NCBI RefSeq assembly: GCF_001418225.1
Contig: NZ_LIPT01000011.1
Coordinates: 1 to 64,000, forward strand
DNA from: Pannonibacter indicus
Lineage (GTDB): Bacteria; Pseudomonadota; Alphaproteobacteria; Rhizobiales; Stappiaceae
DNA: 64,000 nt
Direction of reading: 5' to 3'
In this document: positions 1 to 9,300 of the stretch, piece after piece
Position numbering within the stretch: position 1 is the stretch's first letter
How the letters are laid out: the number at the start of each line of letters is the position of its first letter
Made by a program: the position numbers and the translations under genes
The notes under the pieces: generated by a model
Told to the model about the DNA's origin: nothing
Databases searched by the model: none
What the model saw: only the letters and a program-made list of their open reading frames with translations

Positions 1-349
1 GAGGGGCTCAGAAGTTTCCCCGCGCAGCCTCCGTCAGGATCAGCTTGTCCAGCGTCAGATCCGCCACCGCCTTGCGAAGCCGTTCGTTCTCCTTCTGGAG
101 ATCCTTCAACTGCCGAAGCTGGTCACGGCTCATGCCGCCATATTGCTTACGCCACCGGTAGAACGTCAGCTCGGAAACGCCGATCTGGCGAACGGCATCC
201 GCCATCGCCATGCCTTGGCCGCGCAAAACCTCAACCTGCCGAAGCTTCGTGACGATCTCGTCGGGCTTGTGTCGCTTGTTTGCCATTGTGGTCCTCCTTC
301 AGGGTCAAAACCATACTTCAAGGTGGACCCGTTCAATGGGGGTGGATCA
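1..349 (-). mobile_element. IS3-family (IS407-like) insertion sequence, OrfA end, partial
   Basis: The right part of an insertion sequence that continues beyond the window start. Its terminus is inferred at about 349, where the minus strand begins TGATCCACCCCC, which resembles IS407-group ends; just outside it the interrupted hydrolase coding resumes. It carries OrfA; the main transposase frame OrfB must lie left of position 1. The other end and any target-site duplication cannot be seen, so the exact boundary is an inference. Confidence 0.8.
8..286 (-). CDS. IS3-family transposase OrfA
   Basis: Protein of 92 residues that binds the ends of the element and, in this family, is joined to OrfB by -1 frameshifting to form the active transposase. 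The N-terminal half is a helix-turn-helix (about residues 8-50, with the pattern ELTFYRWRKQYGG) and the C-terminal half is a leucine-zipper-like helix ending LILTEAARGNF, the usual end of IS407-type OrfA. A GGAGG ribosome site stands upstream of the ATG. OrfB is off the window, so whether the element is active cannot be judged. Confidence 0.9.
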   Translation of the reverse strand: MANKRHKPDEIVTKLRQVEVLRGQGMAMADAVRQIGVSELTFYRWRKQYGGMSRDQLRQLKDLQKENERLRKAVADLTLDKLILTEAARGNF

Positions 350-996
350 CACTGGATGACCAGAGCCGGCGTGGTGACAGACGCCAGATCGCTGCGATTG
401 TCACTCCAGAACGTCAGGGCTGCAAAATGCTGTGCGACATCGGGATCCGTCCGGCAGAAGCTCTCCTCCAGCACCTCCGTCAACTCCGGGCGTTCCGGAT
501 TGCCCATGATCAGCGGCGCAATCCCTTTCGTCCAGCCGAGATAGTTCGACCGCATCGCCTCGATCAGGCCTTCAATGTCCGCCGCATTGAAGCCTCCCTG
601 ATACGCGCCATCATTCACATAGCACGGGGACGGCCCGATCAGCACCAGCTGCCTGAACAGATCCGGCCGCTTCCCGGCCGCCAGAACACCAATCATGGCG
701 CTGACGGAATGGCCAACGAATATGACCGGCTCGGAACAGACATGCTCAATCAGCTCGATACAGTCATCCGCATAATCGGCAAGCGACTGATACCGTTCAT
801 AGCTGAAGCAGCTGTGATCCGAATTGCCGAACCCGATCAGGTCAAACAGAATCACCTGGCTGGACGCTTCAAAGGCGGGAGCCACATCCTTCCACATGGT
901 CTGATCACACCCGAGGCCATGGGCAAAGACGATAGGAACGCCGCCCTTGCCGCGCAGCGTCACCGCATATTTCCTTGAAATGTCCTGCACGCTCAT
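350..996 (-). pseudogene. RsbQ-like alpha/beta hydrolase, 3' end cut off by an insertion sequence
   Basis: About 215 native residues of an alpha/beta hydrolase closely resembling RsbQ, the Bacillus partner of the stress phosphatase RsbP. The nucleophile elbow GHSVSAM and the family stretch GPSPCYVNDG are present. The native frame ends after TPALVIQC, and the following residues come from the IS end; the fused frame stops at 166. The catalytic Asp and His, which in RsbQ follow this point, are lost, so the product should be inactive. The start at 996 was chosen over the longer frame because GAGGA lies 8 bases upstream. No RsbP-like gene is visible nearby. Confidence 0.85.
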
Positions 997-1091
997 ACAG
1001 CGATCCTCACAACCAACACCCTGCAGTTTAAGGACCTGCAATTAGGCAGGAGTAAAAATTTACCTGCAAATGCACAATAACCCATAATAAG

Positions 1092-1119
1092 ATTATAAAA
1101 CAATGACTTGGCAGGCAAG
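1092..1119 (-). promoter_or_regulatory. Possible sigma-70 promoter of the truncated hydrolase
   Basis: In an unusually AT-rich patch the minus strand carries a perfect TATAAT (1092-1097) and, 16 bases upstream, CTTGCC (1114-1119), a weak -35 match. It lies about 100 bases before the hydrolase start. The rest of the roughly 300-base gap between that gene and the tRNA holds no recognisable gene. Confidence 0.4.
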
Positions 1120-1301
1120 GCAACCCAATAACACTGACGCGCCGAAGCCGCACGGAAACAACACGCCTTGACGCTCTGAAGCCGCTGCACCTGCGCAGCA
1201 AAGGCCAGACCGGCTGATTGTCAGGGATTTGCTCAAGCCCGTGCGCCGCTTGAGCCTTTTCAAGGCGTGATGCGTCGGCAGCTCGGCGGCTTGGTACAAG
1301 A

Positions 1302-1377
1302 TGGTGGGCGGTGAGAGACTCGAACTCCCGACATCCTCGGTGTAAACGAGGCGCTCTACCAACTGAGCTAACCGCCC
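1302..1377 (-). tRNA. tRNA-Val(TAC)
   Basis: A 76-base cloverleaf on the minus strand including an encoded CCA end. The acceptor stem is GGGCGGT paired with ACCGCCC, the D-arm holds AGCTCAGTTGGTAGAGC, the anticodon arm is CTCGT-TTACACC-GAG-like with anticodon TAC, and the T-arm contains GTTCGAGTC. Confidence 0.95.
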
Positions 1378-1881
1378 GGCACTGATGGCCAGCCGGATCT
1401 TGGCGATCCGGAAGCCCGTCTTTTAGGGGCAATGATCCGGCTTGGCAAGGGCCAAGGGGCCTTCAAGCGCTTTTCCTGAAGACTCTGGATAACCTGTTGA
1501 TGGCGGCGCAGCAGACGCGATGCCGGTGGCGGAAAACCGTGGCTTTATGCCTTCCCGCAATCAACTTCCCTCATTGCGCCCTGCTCAAGCCCTTGCGGCG
1601 CTGGAACATTTTCAGGGCGGGATACGCAGGCACCGCAAGACCTGGCTTTACAGCCGCCGGTGCCAGCCGCGGGTACCCGCCTCCCCCTGCCCGCTTCCCT
1701 CTTGCCCGCTTCCCTCTTGCCCGGCGGAACGGAAAAACCCGCGTATGGAGACCATACGCGGGTTTTCGGGCGGGTTGAGCACCAGGCTCCGGATGCAGAT
1801 GCTGCCGGGCACGGCGGCTCAGCGCCGCACGGGCCTTACCGCGCCGCCCAAAGGCGGCCCGGTAAAGGCTCCGGAACTGCC
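1378..1881. other. Gene-free stretch between tRNA-Val and HU
   Basis: No convincing gene here. It contains a tandem repeat of a 15-base unit, GCCCGCTTCCCTCTT, at 1689-1703 and 1704-1718 with a partial third copy, and the perfect hairpin listed as the HU terminator. Open frames in this stretch have no ribosome site and unremarkable composition. Confidence 0.6.
1733..1768 (-). terminator. Terminator downstream of HU
   Basis: A perfect 13-base inverted repeat (1736-1748 and 1752-1764) with a three-base loop. Read on the minus strand it is followed by five T. It lies about 115 bases past the HU stop and is the first strong terminator there. A run of four T on the other side means it may act in both directions. 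Confidence 0.75.
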
Positions 1882-2157
1882 TCAGGCGTTCACCGCGTCC
1901 TTGAGGCCCTTGCCGGCCTTGAACTTCGGCGTCTTGGAAGCCGGGATCTGGATCGTTTCGCCAGTGCGCGGGTTGCGGCCTTCGGTGGCTGCACGCTCGG
2001 AAACCGAGAAGTTGCCAAAGCCGATGATGCGGACTTCGTCACCGCCCTTGAGCGCCTGGGTCACGGCGTCGAACGTGGCGTCGACGGCTTCACCGGCCTG
2101 AGCCTTGGTCAGGCCAGTCTTCTCAGCCACGGCCGCGATCAGATCGTTCTTGTTCAT
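1882..2157 (-). CDS. hup: DNA-binding protein HU
   Basis: A 91-residue nucleoid protein that binds and bends DNA as a dimer. The sequence is a textbook [22 protein letters not shown] at the start, the GFGNFSV core, and the DNA-contacting arm RNPRTGE around residues 61-67, ending [19 protein letters not shown] stands upstream of the ATG. It lies downstream of lon on the same strand, as in many alpha- and gammaproteobacteria, but a strong terminator between them implies its own promoter in the 2158-2291 gap. Confidence 0.97.
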   Translation of the reverse strand: MNKNDLIAAVAEKTGLTKAQAGEAVDATFDAVTQALKGGDEVRIIGFGNFSVSERAATEGRNPRTGETIQIPASKTPKFKAGKGLKDAVNA

Positions 2158-2291
2158 AGCAGTCCCTTTCTACAAAACGGCGGAAAGCAGGCGATTCTCG
2201 CCAAAGCCGCTGGCCGGAAATTCGTGCGAAACAGACGGCAAAGCAAGCCATTTTTTCGCAGAAAACCGCCGTTTTCACCCGATTCTCCAAG

Positions 2292-2320
2292 AAAAAAGCC
2301 CCGGCACAGGCCGGGGCTTC
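2292..2320 (-). terminator. Terminator of lon
   Basis: GCCCCGGC (2298-2305) and GCCGGGGC (2310-2317) form an 8-base stem with a four-base loop. On the minus strand it is followed by six T. It begins 23 bases after the lon stop. Confidence 0.9.
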
Positions 2321-2342
2321 CATTATTTCATGCATTCACGCT

Positions 2343-4775
2343 TCAATGGGCAATCAAACCGGATGCATCATCGTCGCTGGCACGCTGATCAGAAGTTGCA
2401 GACGCTTGGGCCGCCTCATCCCACTCGATCGCTTCCGGCATGCGCAACAGGGCGGTCTTCAGGACCTGCTCCATGTTGGAAACCGGGATGATTTCCATCC
2501 CGTTCTTCACGCTGTCCGGAATATCCGCCAGATCCTTGGCGTTGTCTTCCGGGATCATCACGGTCTTAATACCGCCGCGCAGCGCGGCCAGCAGCTTCTC
2601 CTTCAGCCCGCCGATCGGCAGGATGCGGCCACGCAGGGTGATCTCGCCCGTCATCGCCACATCACGGCGGACCGGAATTCCGGTCATGACCGAGATGACG
2701 GCGGTGGCCATGGCGATGCCCGCAGACGGGCCGTCCTTCGGCGTCGCGCCTTCCGGCACGTGCACGTGGATGTCGCGCTTGTCGAACAGCGGCGGCTGAA
2801 TGCCGAAGTCGACGGCACGCGAGCGGACATAGGACGCGGCGGCAGAGATGGACTCCTTCATCACGTCGCGCAGGTTGCCCGTCACCGTCATCTTTCCCTT
2901 GCCGGGCATCATGACGCCTTCGATGGTCAGCAGTTCGCCGCCCACTTCCGTCCAGGCAAGACCGGTGACCACACCGACCTGATCCTCAAGCTCTGCCTGG
3001 CCATAGCGGTAGCGCGGCACGCCGAGATACTTCTCGACCAGTTCCTCATCCACAGCAACCGTCTTCACGCCGGTCATGAGGATGTCCTTTACCGCCTTAC
3101 GGGCCAGCGTTGCCAGTTCGCGCTCAAGATTACGCACGCCCGCCTCACGGGTGTAGCGGCGAATCACGAAACGCAGGGCCTCATCGCTGACGGAGAACTC
3201 GCCGTCCTTCAGGCCGTGGTCCTTTTCGGATTTCGGCAGCAGGTGGCGGCGGGCGATCTCCAGCTTCTCATCTTCCGTGTAACCGGCGATGCGGATGATC
3301 TCCATACGGTCCATCAGCGGGCCGGGGATGTTCAGCGTGTTGGCCGTCGTCACGAACATCACGTCCGAAAGGTCATATTCGACCTCCAGATAGTGGTCCA
3401 TGAAGGTGCTGTTCTGCTCCGGATCCAGCACTTCCAGCAGCGCCGAAGACGGGTCGCCACGGAAGTCCATGCCCATCTTGTCGATCTCGTCGAGCAGGAA
3501 GAGCGGGTTGGAGCGCTTGGCCTTCTTCATCGACTGGATGATCTTGCCGGGCATCGAGCCGATATAGGTGCGGCGGTGGCCGCGAATCTCGGCTTCGTCG
3601 CGTACGCCGCCCAGCGAGATGCGCACGAACTCGCGTCCCGTCGCCTTGGCGATGGACTTGCCGAGCGAGGTCTTGCCGACGCCCGGAGGGCCGACGAGGC
3701 AGAGGATCGGCCCCTTCAGCTTGTTGGCGCGGGCCTGCACGGCGAGATACTCGACGATGCGCTCCTTGACCTTGTCGAGGCCGAAGTGATCGGTGTCCAG
3801 CACCTTTTCAGCCAGTGACAGGTCGTGCTTGACCTTGCTCTTCTTGCCCCAGGGAATGCCGAGAAGCCAGTCCAGATAGTTGCGCACCACGGTGGCTTCC
3901 GCCGACATGGGGCTCATCTGCTTCAGCTTCTTGACTTCGGCCTGGGCACGCTCGCGCGCTTCCTTGCTGAGCTTGGTCTTCTTGATGCGCTCTTCCAGTT
4001 CGGCCAGCTCGTCACGGCCATCCTCGCCGTCGCCAAGCTCCTTCTGGATCGCCTTCATCTGCTCGTTGAGATAGTACTCGCGCTGGGTCTTCTCCATCTG
4101 GCGCTTGACGCGCGAGCGGATGCGCTTTTCCACCTGCAGGACGGAGATTTCGCTCTCCATCAGCCCCAGCACGCGCTCCAGACGCTCGGCCACCGAAACG
4201 ATGGCTAGAATGTCCTGCTTCTCCGGGATCTTGATGGCCAGATGTGAGGCGATGGTGTCAGCCAGCTTCGAGTAATCCTCGATCTGGTTGATGGTACCCA
4301 GAACCTCCGGCGAAACCTTCTTGTTCAGCTTCACATAGTTCTCGAACTCAGCAACGACGGAGCGCGCCAGAGCTTCGATCTCGATGTTCTCGCCGTCCTT
4401 CTCGGGCAGCACGACAGCCTCGGCCTCGTAGAAATCCTCGCGGCCGGTGTAATTGGTGATCCTGGCGCGGGCACCGCCCTCGACCAGTACCTTGACGGTG
4501 TTGTCGGGCAGCTTCAGCAGCTGCAGCACCGTCGCCAGCGTGCCGACCTCATAGATCTGGTCCGTCGCCGGATCATCATCCGCCGCGTTGATCTGGGTTG
4601 CCAGAAGAATGTGCTTGTCGGACGTCATGACCTCTTCGAGGGCGCGGATCGATTTTTCCCGGCCGACAAACAGGGGCACGATCATGTGCGGAAACACGAC
4701 AATGTCGCGCAGCGGCAGCACGGGATAAACCGTCTTGTCCGCCTCGTTGAGGGAGCGCGTTTCAGATTCGCTCAT
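2343..4775 (-). CDS. lon: ATP-dependent protease Lon
   Basis: Cytoplasmic AAA+ serine protease of 810 residues that degrades misfolded and regulatory proteins. The N-terminal substrate-recognition domain covers about residues 15-210, a coiled coil about 215-290, the AAA+ module has Walker A GPPGVGKT at 362-369 and Walker B FLLDEID near 427-432, and the protease domain has catalytic Ser684 in DGPSAG and Lys727 in GGLKEK. The start at 4775 is preferred to ATG 4781 because AAGGA is 6 bases before it; the open frame extends further upstream but without family-like sequence. It ends a conserved block with clpX and clpP. Confidence 0.97.
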   Translation of the reverse strand: MSESETRSLNEADKTVYPVLPLRDIVVFPHMIVPLFVGREKSIRALEEVMTSDKHILLATQINAADDDPATDQIYEVGTLATVLQLLKLPDNTVKVLVEGGARARITNYTGREDFYEAEAVVLPEKDGENIEIEALARSVVAEFENYVKLNKKVSPEVLGTINQIEDYSKLADTIASHLAIKIPEKQDILAIVSVAERLERVLGLMESEISVLQVEKRIRSRVKRQMEKTQREYYLNEQMKAIQKELGDGEDGRDELAELEERIKKTKLSKEARERAQAEVKKLKQMSPMSAEATVVRNYLDWLLGIPWGKKSKVKHDLSLAEKVLDTDHFGLDKVKERIVEYLAVQARANKLKGPILCLVGPPGVGKTSLGKSIAKATGREFVRISLGGVRDEAEIRGHRRTYIGSMPGKIIQSMKKAKRSNPLFLLDEIDKMGMDFRGDPSSALLEVLDPEQNSTFMDHYLEVEYDLSDVMFVTTANTLNIPGPLMDRMEIIRIAGYTEDEKLEIARRHLLPKSEKDHGLKDGEFSVSDEALRFVIRRYTREAGVRNLERELATLARKAVKDILMTGVKTVAVDEELVEKYLGVPRYRYGQAELEDQVGVVTGLAWTEVGGELLTIEGVMMPGKGKMTVTGNLRDVMKESISAAASYVRSRAVDFGIQPPLFDKRDIHVHVPEGATPKDGPSAGIAMATAVISVMTGIPVRRDVAMTGEITLRGRILPIGGLKEKLLAALRGGIKTVMIPEDNAKDLADIPDSVKNGMEIIPVSNMEQVLKTALLRMPEAIEWDEAAQASATSDQRASDDDASGLIAH

Positions 4776-4931
4776 GTCCATTCCTTTCTTGCCGCACGCC
4801 TGCGTCCTGGGAGGGGGACCGCATGCAGCGCTTTTGGGATGGCCCTCCGGTCCCGGGGTGGTCCGGATGTGGGCCGGCTGATTCCGCCTCACATGAGCAC
4901 GAATGTCAGCCGCCAAACCATCGTCATGGTC

Positions 4932-4964
4932 TATTAGGTGGACACCCGCACCATGGGTGTCAAG
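4932..4964 (-). promoter_or_regulatory. Possible lon promoter with overlapping inverted repeat
   Basis: On the minus strand CTTGACA (4958-4964) is followed after about 20 bases by CTAATA (4932-4937). The spacing is long for sigma-70 or for alphaproteobacterial sigma-32 promoters. A perfect 7-base inverted repeat, GACACCC (4941-4947) and GGGTGTC (4955-4961), fills the spacer and could be an operator. The functional reading is tentative. Confidence 0.3.
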
Positions 4965-5075
4965 GCAAGGCAGCAATATCCCTTCAGCTTGCCTGTTGAC
5001 GACCGGGCCGCAACCCGCCCTCCCCCGTCAGACGCCGGGAAAAACCGTCATTCCGCGCCCCGGACGAAACAGAAA

Positions 5076-5093
5076 TGCCGCCCGGAGGCGGCA
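5076..5093 (-). terminator. Hairpin after clpX, weak terminator
   Basis: TGCCGCC and GGCGGCA form a 7-base stem with a four-base loop, 34 bases past the clpX stop. On the minus strand it is followed by TTTCTGTTTC, an interrupted T tract. Confidence 0.5.
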
Positions 5094-5126
5094 CTTCAGA
5101 ACTGCGTGAACGCAAGGCCGGAAGGC

Positions 5127-6392
5127 TCAGGCGCTCGTTGCCGTGGTCTCGGCACGGTCCTCGTAGATGTAGAGCGGACGGGCCTTGCCATCCACCACTT
5201 CCGGCGAGATGACAACTTCCTTGACGCCCTTGAGGCCGGGCAGCTCGTACATGGTATCGAGCAGGATGGCCTCAAGAATGGAGCGCAGGCCGCGGGCACC
5301 CGTCTTGCGCTCGATGGCGCGGCGGGAAATTGCCTTGAGGGCCTCGTCGTGGAAGGTCAGTTCCACGTTCTCCATCTCGAACAGGCGCTGGTACTGCTTG
5401 ACCAGAGCGTTCTTTGGCTCGGTCAGGATCGTCACGAGGGCTTCCTCATCAAGGTCCTCCAGCGTGGCGATAACCGGCAGACGGCCAACGAATTCCGGGA
5501 TCAGGCCGAACTTCAGCAGATCCTCGGGCTCCAGCTCGGAGAACAGCTCGCCGATGCGGCGGTCTTCCGGGCCCACCACATTGGCCTTGAAGCCGATGGT
5601 GGACTTGCGCCCGCGGTCGGAGATGATCTTGTCGAGGCCTGCAAAAGCACCGCCGCAGATGAACAGAATGTTGGTCGTGTCCACCTGCAGGAATTCCTGC
5701 TGGGGATGCTTGCGCCCGCCCTGCGGCGGAACGGAAGCCACGGTGCCTTCCATGATCTTCAGCAGGGCCTGCTGCACGCCTTCGCCCGACACGTCGCGGG
5801 TGATGGACGGGTTGTCGGCCTTGCGGCTGATCTTGTCCACCTCGTCGATGTAGACGATGCCGCGCTGCGCCCGCTCGACATTGTAGTCGGCAGCCTGAAG
5901 CAGCTTGAGGATGATGTTCTCAACGTCCTCGCCGACGTAGCCGGCTTCCGTCAGCGTGGTGGCATCGGCCATGGTGAAGGGCACATCCAGGATGCGCGCG
6001 AGCGTCTGGGCCAGCAGCGTCTTGCCGCAGCCGGTGGGGCCGCAAAGCAGGATGTTGGACTTGGCCAGTTCGACGTCGTTGTTCTTGCTGGCGTGGTTCA
6101 GGCGCTTGTAGTGGTTGTGAACCGCCACGGACAGCACCTTCTTGGCGCTGTTCTGCCCGATCACGTAATCATCGAGGACACGGCGAATCTCTTGCGGCGT
6201 CGGAATCCCGTCGCGCGATTTCACCAGCGAGGACTTGTTCTCCTCACGTATGATGTCCATGCACAGCTCGACACATTCATCGCAGATGAAAACAGTCGGA
6301 CCGGCGATCAGCTTGCGAACTTCATGCTGGCTCTTGCCGCAGAACGAGCAGTAGAGCGTATTCTTGGAGTCGCTGCCGCTGGCCTTCGTCAT
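5127..6392 (-). CDS. clpX: ATP-dependent Clp protease ATP-binding subunit ClpX
   Basis: AAA+ unfoldase of 421 residues that feeds substrates to ClpP. The N-terminal zinc-binding domain has cysteines at 15, 18, 37 and 40; Walker A GPTGCGKT is at 118-125, Walker [11 protein letters not shown] follows, and the pore region and IGF-type ClpP-binding loop sequence GRKSTIGF are present. Length and start match the family. It lies between lon and clpP, the usual alphaproteobacterial order. In alphaproteobacteria ClpXP also degrades cell-cycle regulators such as CtrA. Confidence 0.98.
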   Translation of the reverse strand: MTKASGSDSKNTLYCSFCGKSQHEVRKLIAGPTVFICDECVELCMDIIREENKSSLVKSRDGIPTPQEIRRVLDDYVIGQNSAKKVLSVAVHNHYKRLNHASKNNDVELAKSNILLCGPTGCGKTLLAQTLARILDVPFTMADATTLTEAGYVGEDVENIILKLLQAADYNVERAQRGIVYIDEVDKISRKADNPSITRDVSGEGVQQALLKIMEGTVASVPPQGGRKHPQQEFLQVDTTNILFICGGAFAGLDKIISDRGRKSTIGFKANVVGPEDRRIGELFSELEPEDLLKFGLIPEFVGRLPVIATLEDLDEEALVTILTEPKNALVKQYQRLFEMENVELTFHDEALKAISRRAIERKTGARGLRSILEAILLDTMYELPGLKGVKEVVISPEVVDGKARPLYIYEDRAETTATSA

Positions 6393-6618
6393 CTATTCAA
6401 CCCCGCAGGTTCCGGAAGGGGCACGCCCCTTCCTTTCTGTCTCCCGAAGCTGGCCGGTCCAGCCGCTCCGGTTCCGGTCCGAGACCGCATTTCCGGCCTT
6501 TACGAACAAACATGCTCCATGCTTCGCCCGTAAAGATCAATATTCGTTTAAGCCGGTCATCCAAACAATGACCTGTTCAAGGAAGAGGAGCCGGCAAAGC
6601 TCCCTCCTCTCATACCCC

Positions 6619-7254
6619 TCAGGCGCTTTCGCCGCCAGCGAGGCTGTTGCGGTCGGCAATCACATTATCGATGATGCCAAATTCCTTTGCCGTATCCGCC
6701 GTCATGAAGTTGTCGCGCTCCAGTGCCTCTTCCACCTGGTCGAGGGGCTGGCCCGTGTGCTTCACGTAGATTTCATTCAGGCGGCGCTTCAGGCTCAGGA
6801 TTTCCTTTGCATGCAGCATGATGTCGGACGCCTGGCCACGGAACCCGCCGGACGGCTGGTGCACCATGACACGCGCGTTCGGCAGCGCAAAGCGGGACCC
6901 CTTGTGGCCGGCTGCCAGCAGCAGCGAGCCCATGGAGGCGGCCTGGCCGATGCAGAGCGTCGAAACTTCCGGCCGGATGAACTGCATCGTGTCGTAGATC
7001 GCAAGTCCGGCCGTCACCAGACCACCGGGCGAATTGATGTAGATCGAGATTTCCTTCGTCGGGTTTTCCGACTCAAGGAACAGCAGCTGCGCGCAGATCA
7101 GCGTCGCCATATGATCCTCGACCGGGCCGGTGAGGAAAATGATGCGTTCCTTCAGGAGGCGCGAGTAGATGTCGAAGGCCCGTTCGCCGCGGCTGGTCTG
7201 CTCGACGACCATCGGCACGAGCGTGTTCGTGTAGAATTCGACAGGATCCTGCAT
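6619..7254 (-). CDS. clpP: ATP-dependent Clp protease proteolytic subunit ClpP
   Basis: Serine peptidase of 211 residues forming the tetradecameric chamber of ClpXP. The catalytic triad is Ser107 in GQAASMGS, His132 in VMVHQPSGG and Asp181. The oxyanion and axial-loop sequences are standard. It sits upstream of clpX on the same strand with 226 bases between, enough for a separate clpX promoter. Confidence 0.98.
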   Translation of the reverse strand: MQDPVEFYTNTLVPMVVEQTSRGERAFDIYSRLLKERIIFLTGPVEDHMATLICAQLLFLESENPTKEISIYINSPGGLVTAGLAIYDTMQFIRPEVSTLCIGQAASMGSLLLAAGHKGSRFALPNARVMVHQPSGGFRGQASDIMLHAKEILSLKRRLNEIYVKHTGQPLDQVEEALERDNFMTADTAKEFGIIDNVIADRNSLAGGESA

Positions 7255-7421
7255 ACCTCATCCATCTTCTGGCTTTGCCGCCCGCAGGCCACCGGGGCGC
7301 GGGCAGACAGCGTTGAAACGCATCTTCGTCAGTCAGGCACCGCACCGTTGCGCGGCCCTTTGAGTCGAAAAAAGCGACACCCATACATAGGGGATGCCGC
7401 CAGCAACTCAAGACTGTTGCA

Positions 7422-7462
7422 GATGCGGCGTGAAGGCAAGGTTAAAACCCCCACGCCGCATC
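7422..7462. repeat. Perfect 11-base inverted repeat between tig and clpP
   Basis: GATGCGGCGTG (7422-7432) and CACGCCGCATC (7452-7462) are exact reverse complements separated by 19 bases. It starts 18 bases after the tig stop. The loop contains a TTTT run on the minus strand but no T tract follows the stem, so it may be an mRNA-stabilising or processing hairpin rather than a standard terminator. Confidence 0.6.
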
Positions 7463-7479
7463 GCCAAGTCCCTATAGGA

Positions 7480-8844
7480 TCAGTTCGAGGCAGCCTCGTC
7501 CTCGTCCTCGGCGACGAGCTTCTCCAGCTCTTCCTTGGTGACGGTCTTGTCGGTCACCTTGGCGAGGGAGAGGATGAAATCGACGACCTTTTCCTCATAG
7601 ATCGGAGCGCGCAGCGAGGCGAGCGCCTGCGGGTTGCTCTTGTAGAACTCGAACACCTGACGCTCCTGGCCGGGGAACTGGCGCACGCGGTCATAGAGCG
7701 CACGCTGGACTTCCTCGTCCGTCACTTCGATCTTGTTCTTCTCGCCGATCTCGGAGAGCACCAGACCCAGGCGCACGCGGCGCTCGGCAATCTTGCGGTA
7801 GTCGGCCTTGGCAGCCTCTTCCGTGGTGCCTTCCTCTTCGAAGGTCTTGCCGTTGCGCTTCATGTCGGCCTCGACCTGCTTCCAGATGTTCTGGAATTCA
7901 GTCTCGAGCAGCCTGGACGGCAGTTCGAACGAATAGGCCTCGTCCATCTTGTCCAGCAGCTGGCGCTTGATGCGCTGACGGGTCATGGCGCCGAACTGGC
8001 TCTCGATCTGGCCGCGGATGATGCCCTTCAGGCTGTCCAGCGACTCAAGGCCGAGGCTCTTGGCGAAATCTTCATCGATCTTCACTTCACCGGGAGCGGC
8101 AACGTCCTTCAGGACGATGTCGAAGGTGACTTCCTTGCCGGCGAGCTGCGCGGCCGGGTAGTCTTCCGGGAAGGTCACGGAGATGACTTTTTCCTCACCC
8201 TGCTTCATGCCGAGGATGCCTTCCTCGAAGCCGGGGATGAACTGGCCGGAGCCAAGCACCAGCTGGCCGTTCTCGTCAGCGCCGCCGTCGAAGGGAACGC
8301 CGTCGAGCTTGCCGAGGTAGGAAATGGTGACGCGGTCGCCGTTTTCGGCAACGGCGCCCTCGCCCTTGCTTTCGAACGGACGGTTGCTCTCGGCGATCGA
8401 GGAAACCTGCTCCATCACGCCTTCTTCGGAGATCTCGACGACCGGACGCTCGATCTCGATGCCGGAGAAGTCGATGATGTCGAACTGCGGCATCAGATCG
8501 TAGCTCATCTTGAAGGCGAGGTCGGCATTGCCTTCCAGGATCGCCTCTGCCTCGTTGTCCGGCAGATCGATCTCGGGCTGCAGGGCCGGGCGCTCGTTGC
8601 GCTCTTCAATGGCCTTCTGGCTCGTCTCCTGAATCGTGTTGCTCAGGATCTCTGCCATGGCCTGACGGCCGTACATGCGCTTCAGATGCGCGGCCGGGAC
8701 CTTGCCCGGACGGAAGCCGTTGATGCGCACCTTGGACTTCAGTTCGTCGAGGTACGTGTCAAGCTTGGCCGCCAGTTCGGTCGCCGGAATAACGACTTTC
8801 AGTTCGCGCTTGAGGCCCTCGGAAAGGGTTTCGGTCACCTGCAT
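7480..8844 (-). CDS. tig: Trigger factor (ribosome-associated chaperone)
   Basis: Ribosome-bound folding chaperone of 454 residues. The N-terminal ribosome-binding domain (about 1-145) has the signature GFRPGKVP contacting protein L23; an FKBP-type prolyl isomerase domain follows (about 160-245, with VTISYLGKLDG), then the C-terminal chaperone arms. The end is acidic (AEDEDEAASN), common in alphaproteobacteria. It stands just upstream of clpP and clpX, the widespread tig-clpP-clpX-lon arrangement. Confidence 0.97.
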   Translation of the reverse strand: MQVTETLSEGLKRELKVVIPATELAAKLDTYLDELKSKVRINGFRPGKVPAAHLKRMYGRQAMAEILSNTIQETSQKAIEERNERPALQPEIDLPDNEAEAILEGNADLAFKMSYDLMPQFDIIDFSGIEIERPVVEISEEGVMEQVSSIAESNRPFESKGEGAVAENGDRVTISYLGKLDGVPFDGGADENGQLVLGSGQFIPGFEEGILGMKQGEEKVISVTFPEDYPAAQLAGKEVTFDIVLKDVAAPGEVKIDEDFAKSLGLESLDSLKGIIRGQIESQFGAMTRQRIKRQLLDKMDEAYSFELPSRLLETEFQNIWKQVEADMKRNGKTFEEEGTTEEAAKADYRKIAERRVRLGLVLSEIGEKNKIEVTDEEVQRALYDRVRQFPGQERQVFEFYKSNPQALASLRAPIYEEKVVDFILSLAKVTDKTVTKEELEKLVAEDEDEAASN

Positions 8845-9015
8845 GGTAGTATGCTTCGTCCTCGGTATGGAACCAGCGTTCCATCTTTCGTGTTTTCGAT
8901 CAGCCCATGACGGGCCTCTTTAGAAAGGGGGGCCGCTACGCTCTGGACCAGTTCATCTCTGGACCGGCTGCCCAGATCGGCTGCCTGCGGCCGGCACTCC
9001 TCAAGACCCATGACT

Positions 9016-9100
9016 TGGTGCGGGCGGAGGGACTTGAACCCCCACGGCTTACGCCACCAGAACCTAAATCTGGCGTGTCTACCAGTTCCACCACGCCCGC
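9016..9100 (-). tRNA. tRNA-Leu(TAG)
   Basis: An 85-base type II tRNA with a long variable arm and encoded CCA. The acceptor begins GCGGGCG, the anticodon arm is CCAGA-TTTAGGT-TCTGG with anticodon TAG, the variable arm is TGGCGTAAGCCGT, and the T-arm holds GTTCAAGTC. It lies upstream of tig. Confidence 0.95.
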
Positions 9101-9300
9101 GACGGCCCTGAACATGATGCAGTCAGGCCTTGCGAGCCGGAACGGCAGGATCATGCCCGGGGCATTGAGTCTGGAACGCTTTCCGGACGGCAGGTCACTT
9201 CCCGCCGCCAAAAACGCTCAACAGCGCCCGTAGCCAAGGCGGGGCCTCTATAGCACCCGTCCCTGCCGCATCAAAGCAAAAATGGCGGCAGTGGCCATTT

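Larger units (their letters stand above)
4776..5126. other. lon-clpX intergenic region
   Basis: About 350 bases without a gene. It holds a hairpin after clpX (5076-5093) and an inverted repeat overlapping a TTGACA-like element (4941-4963) that may belong to the lon promoter. Confidence 0.6.

Noticed and set aside
1689-1723. 15-base tandem repeat as a CRISPR or functional array
   Set aside because: Only two full copies with no spacers; more likely replication slippage in non-coding DNA. No CRISPR array was seen anywhere in the window.
2346-3818. Long plus-strand frame opposite lon
   Set aside because: Antisense shadow without ribosome site or family match; lon is certain on the other strand. 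The same applies to long frames opposite clpX, tig, mrcA and the MFS gene.
6560-6618. A terminator after clpP from the GGAGC/GCTCC repeat
   Set aside because: The stem is only five bases unless bulges are allowed and no clear T tract follows.
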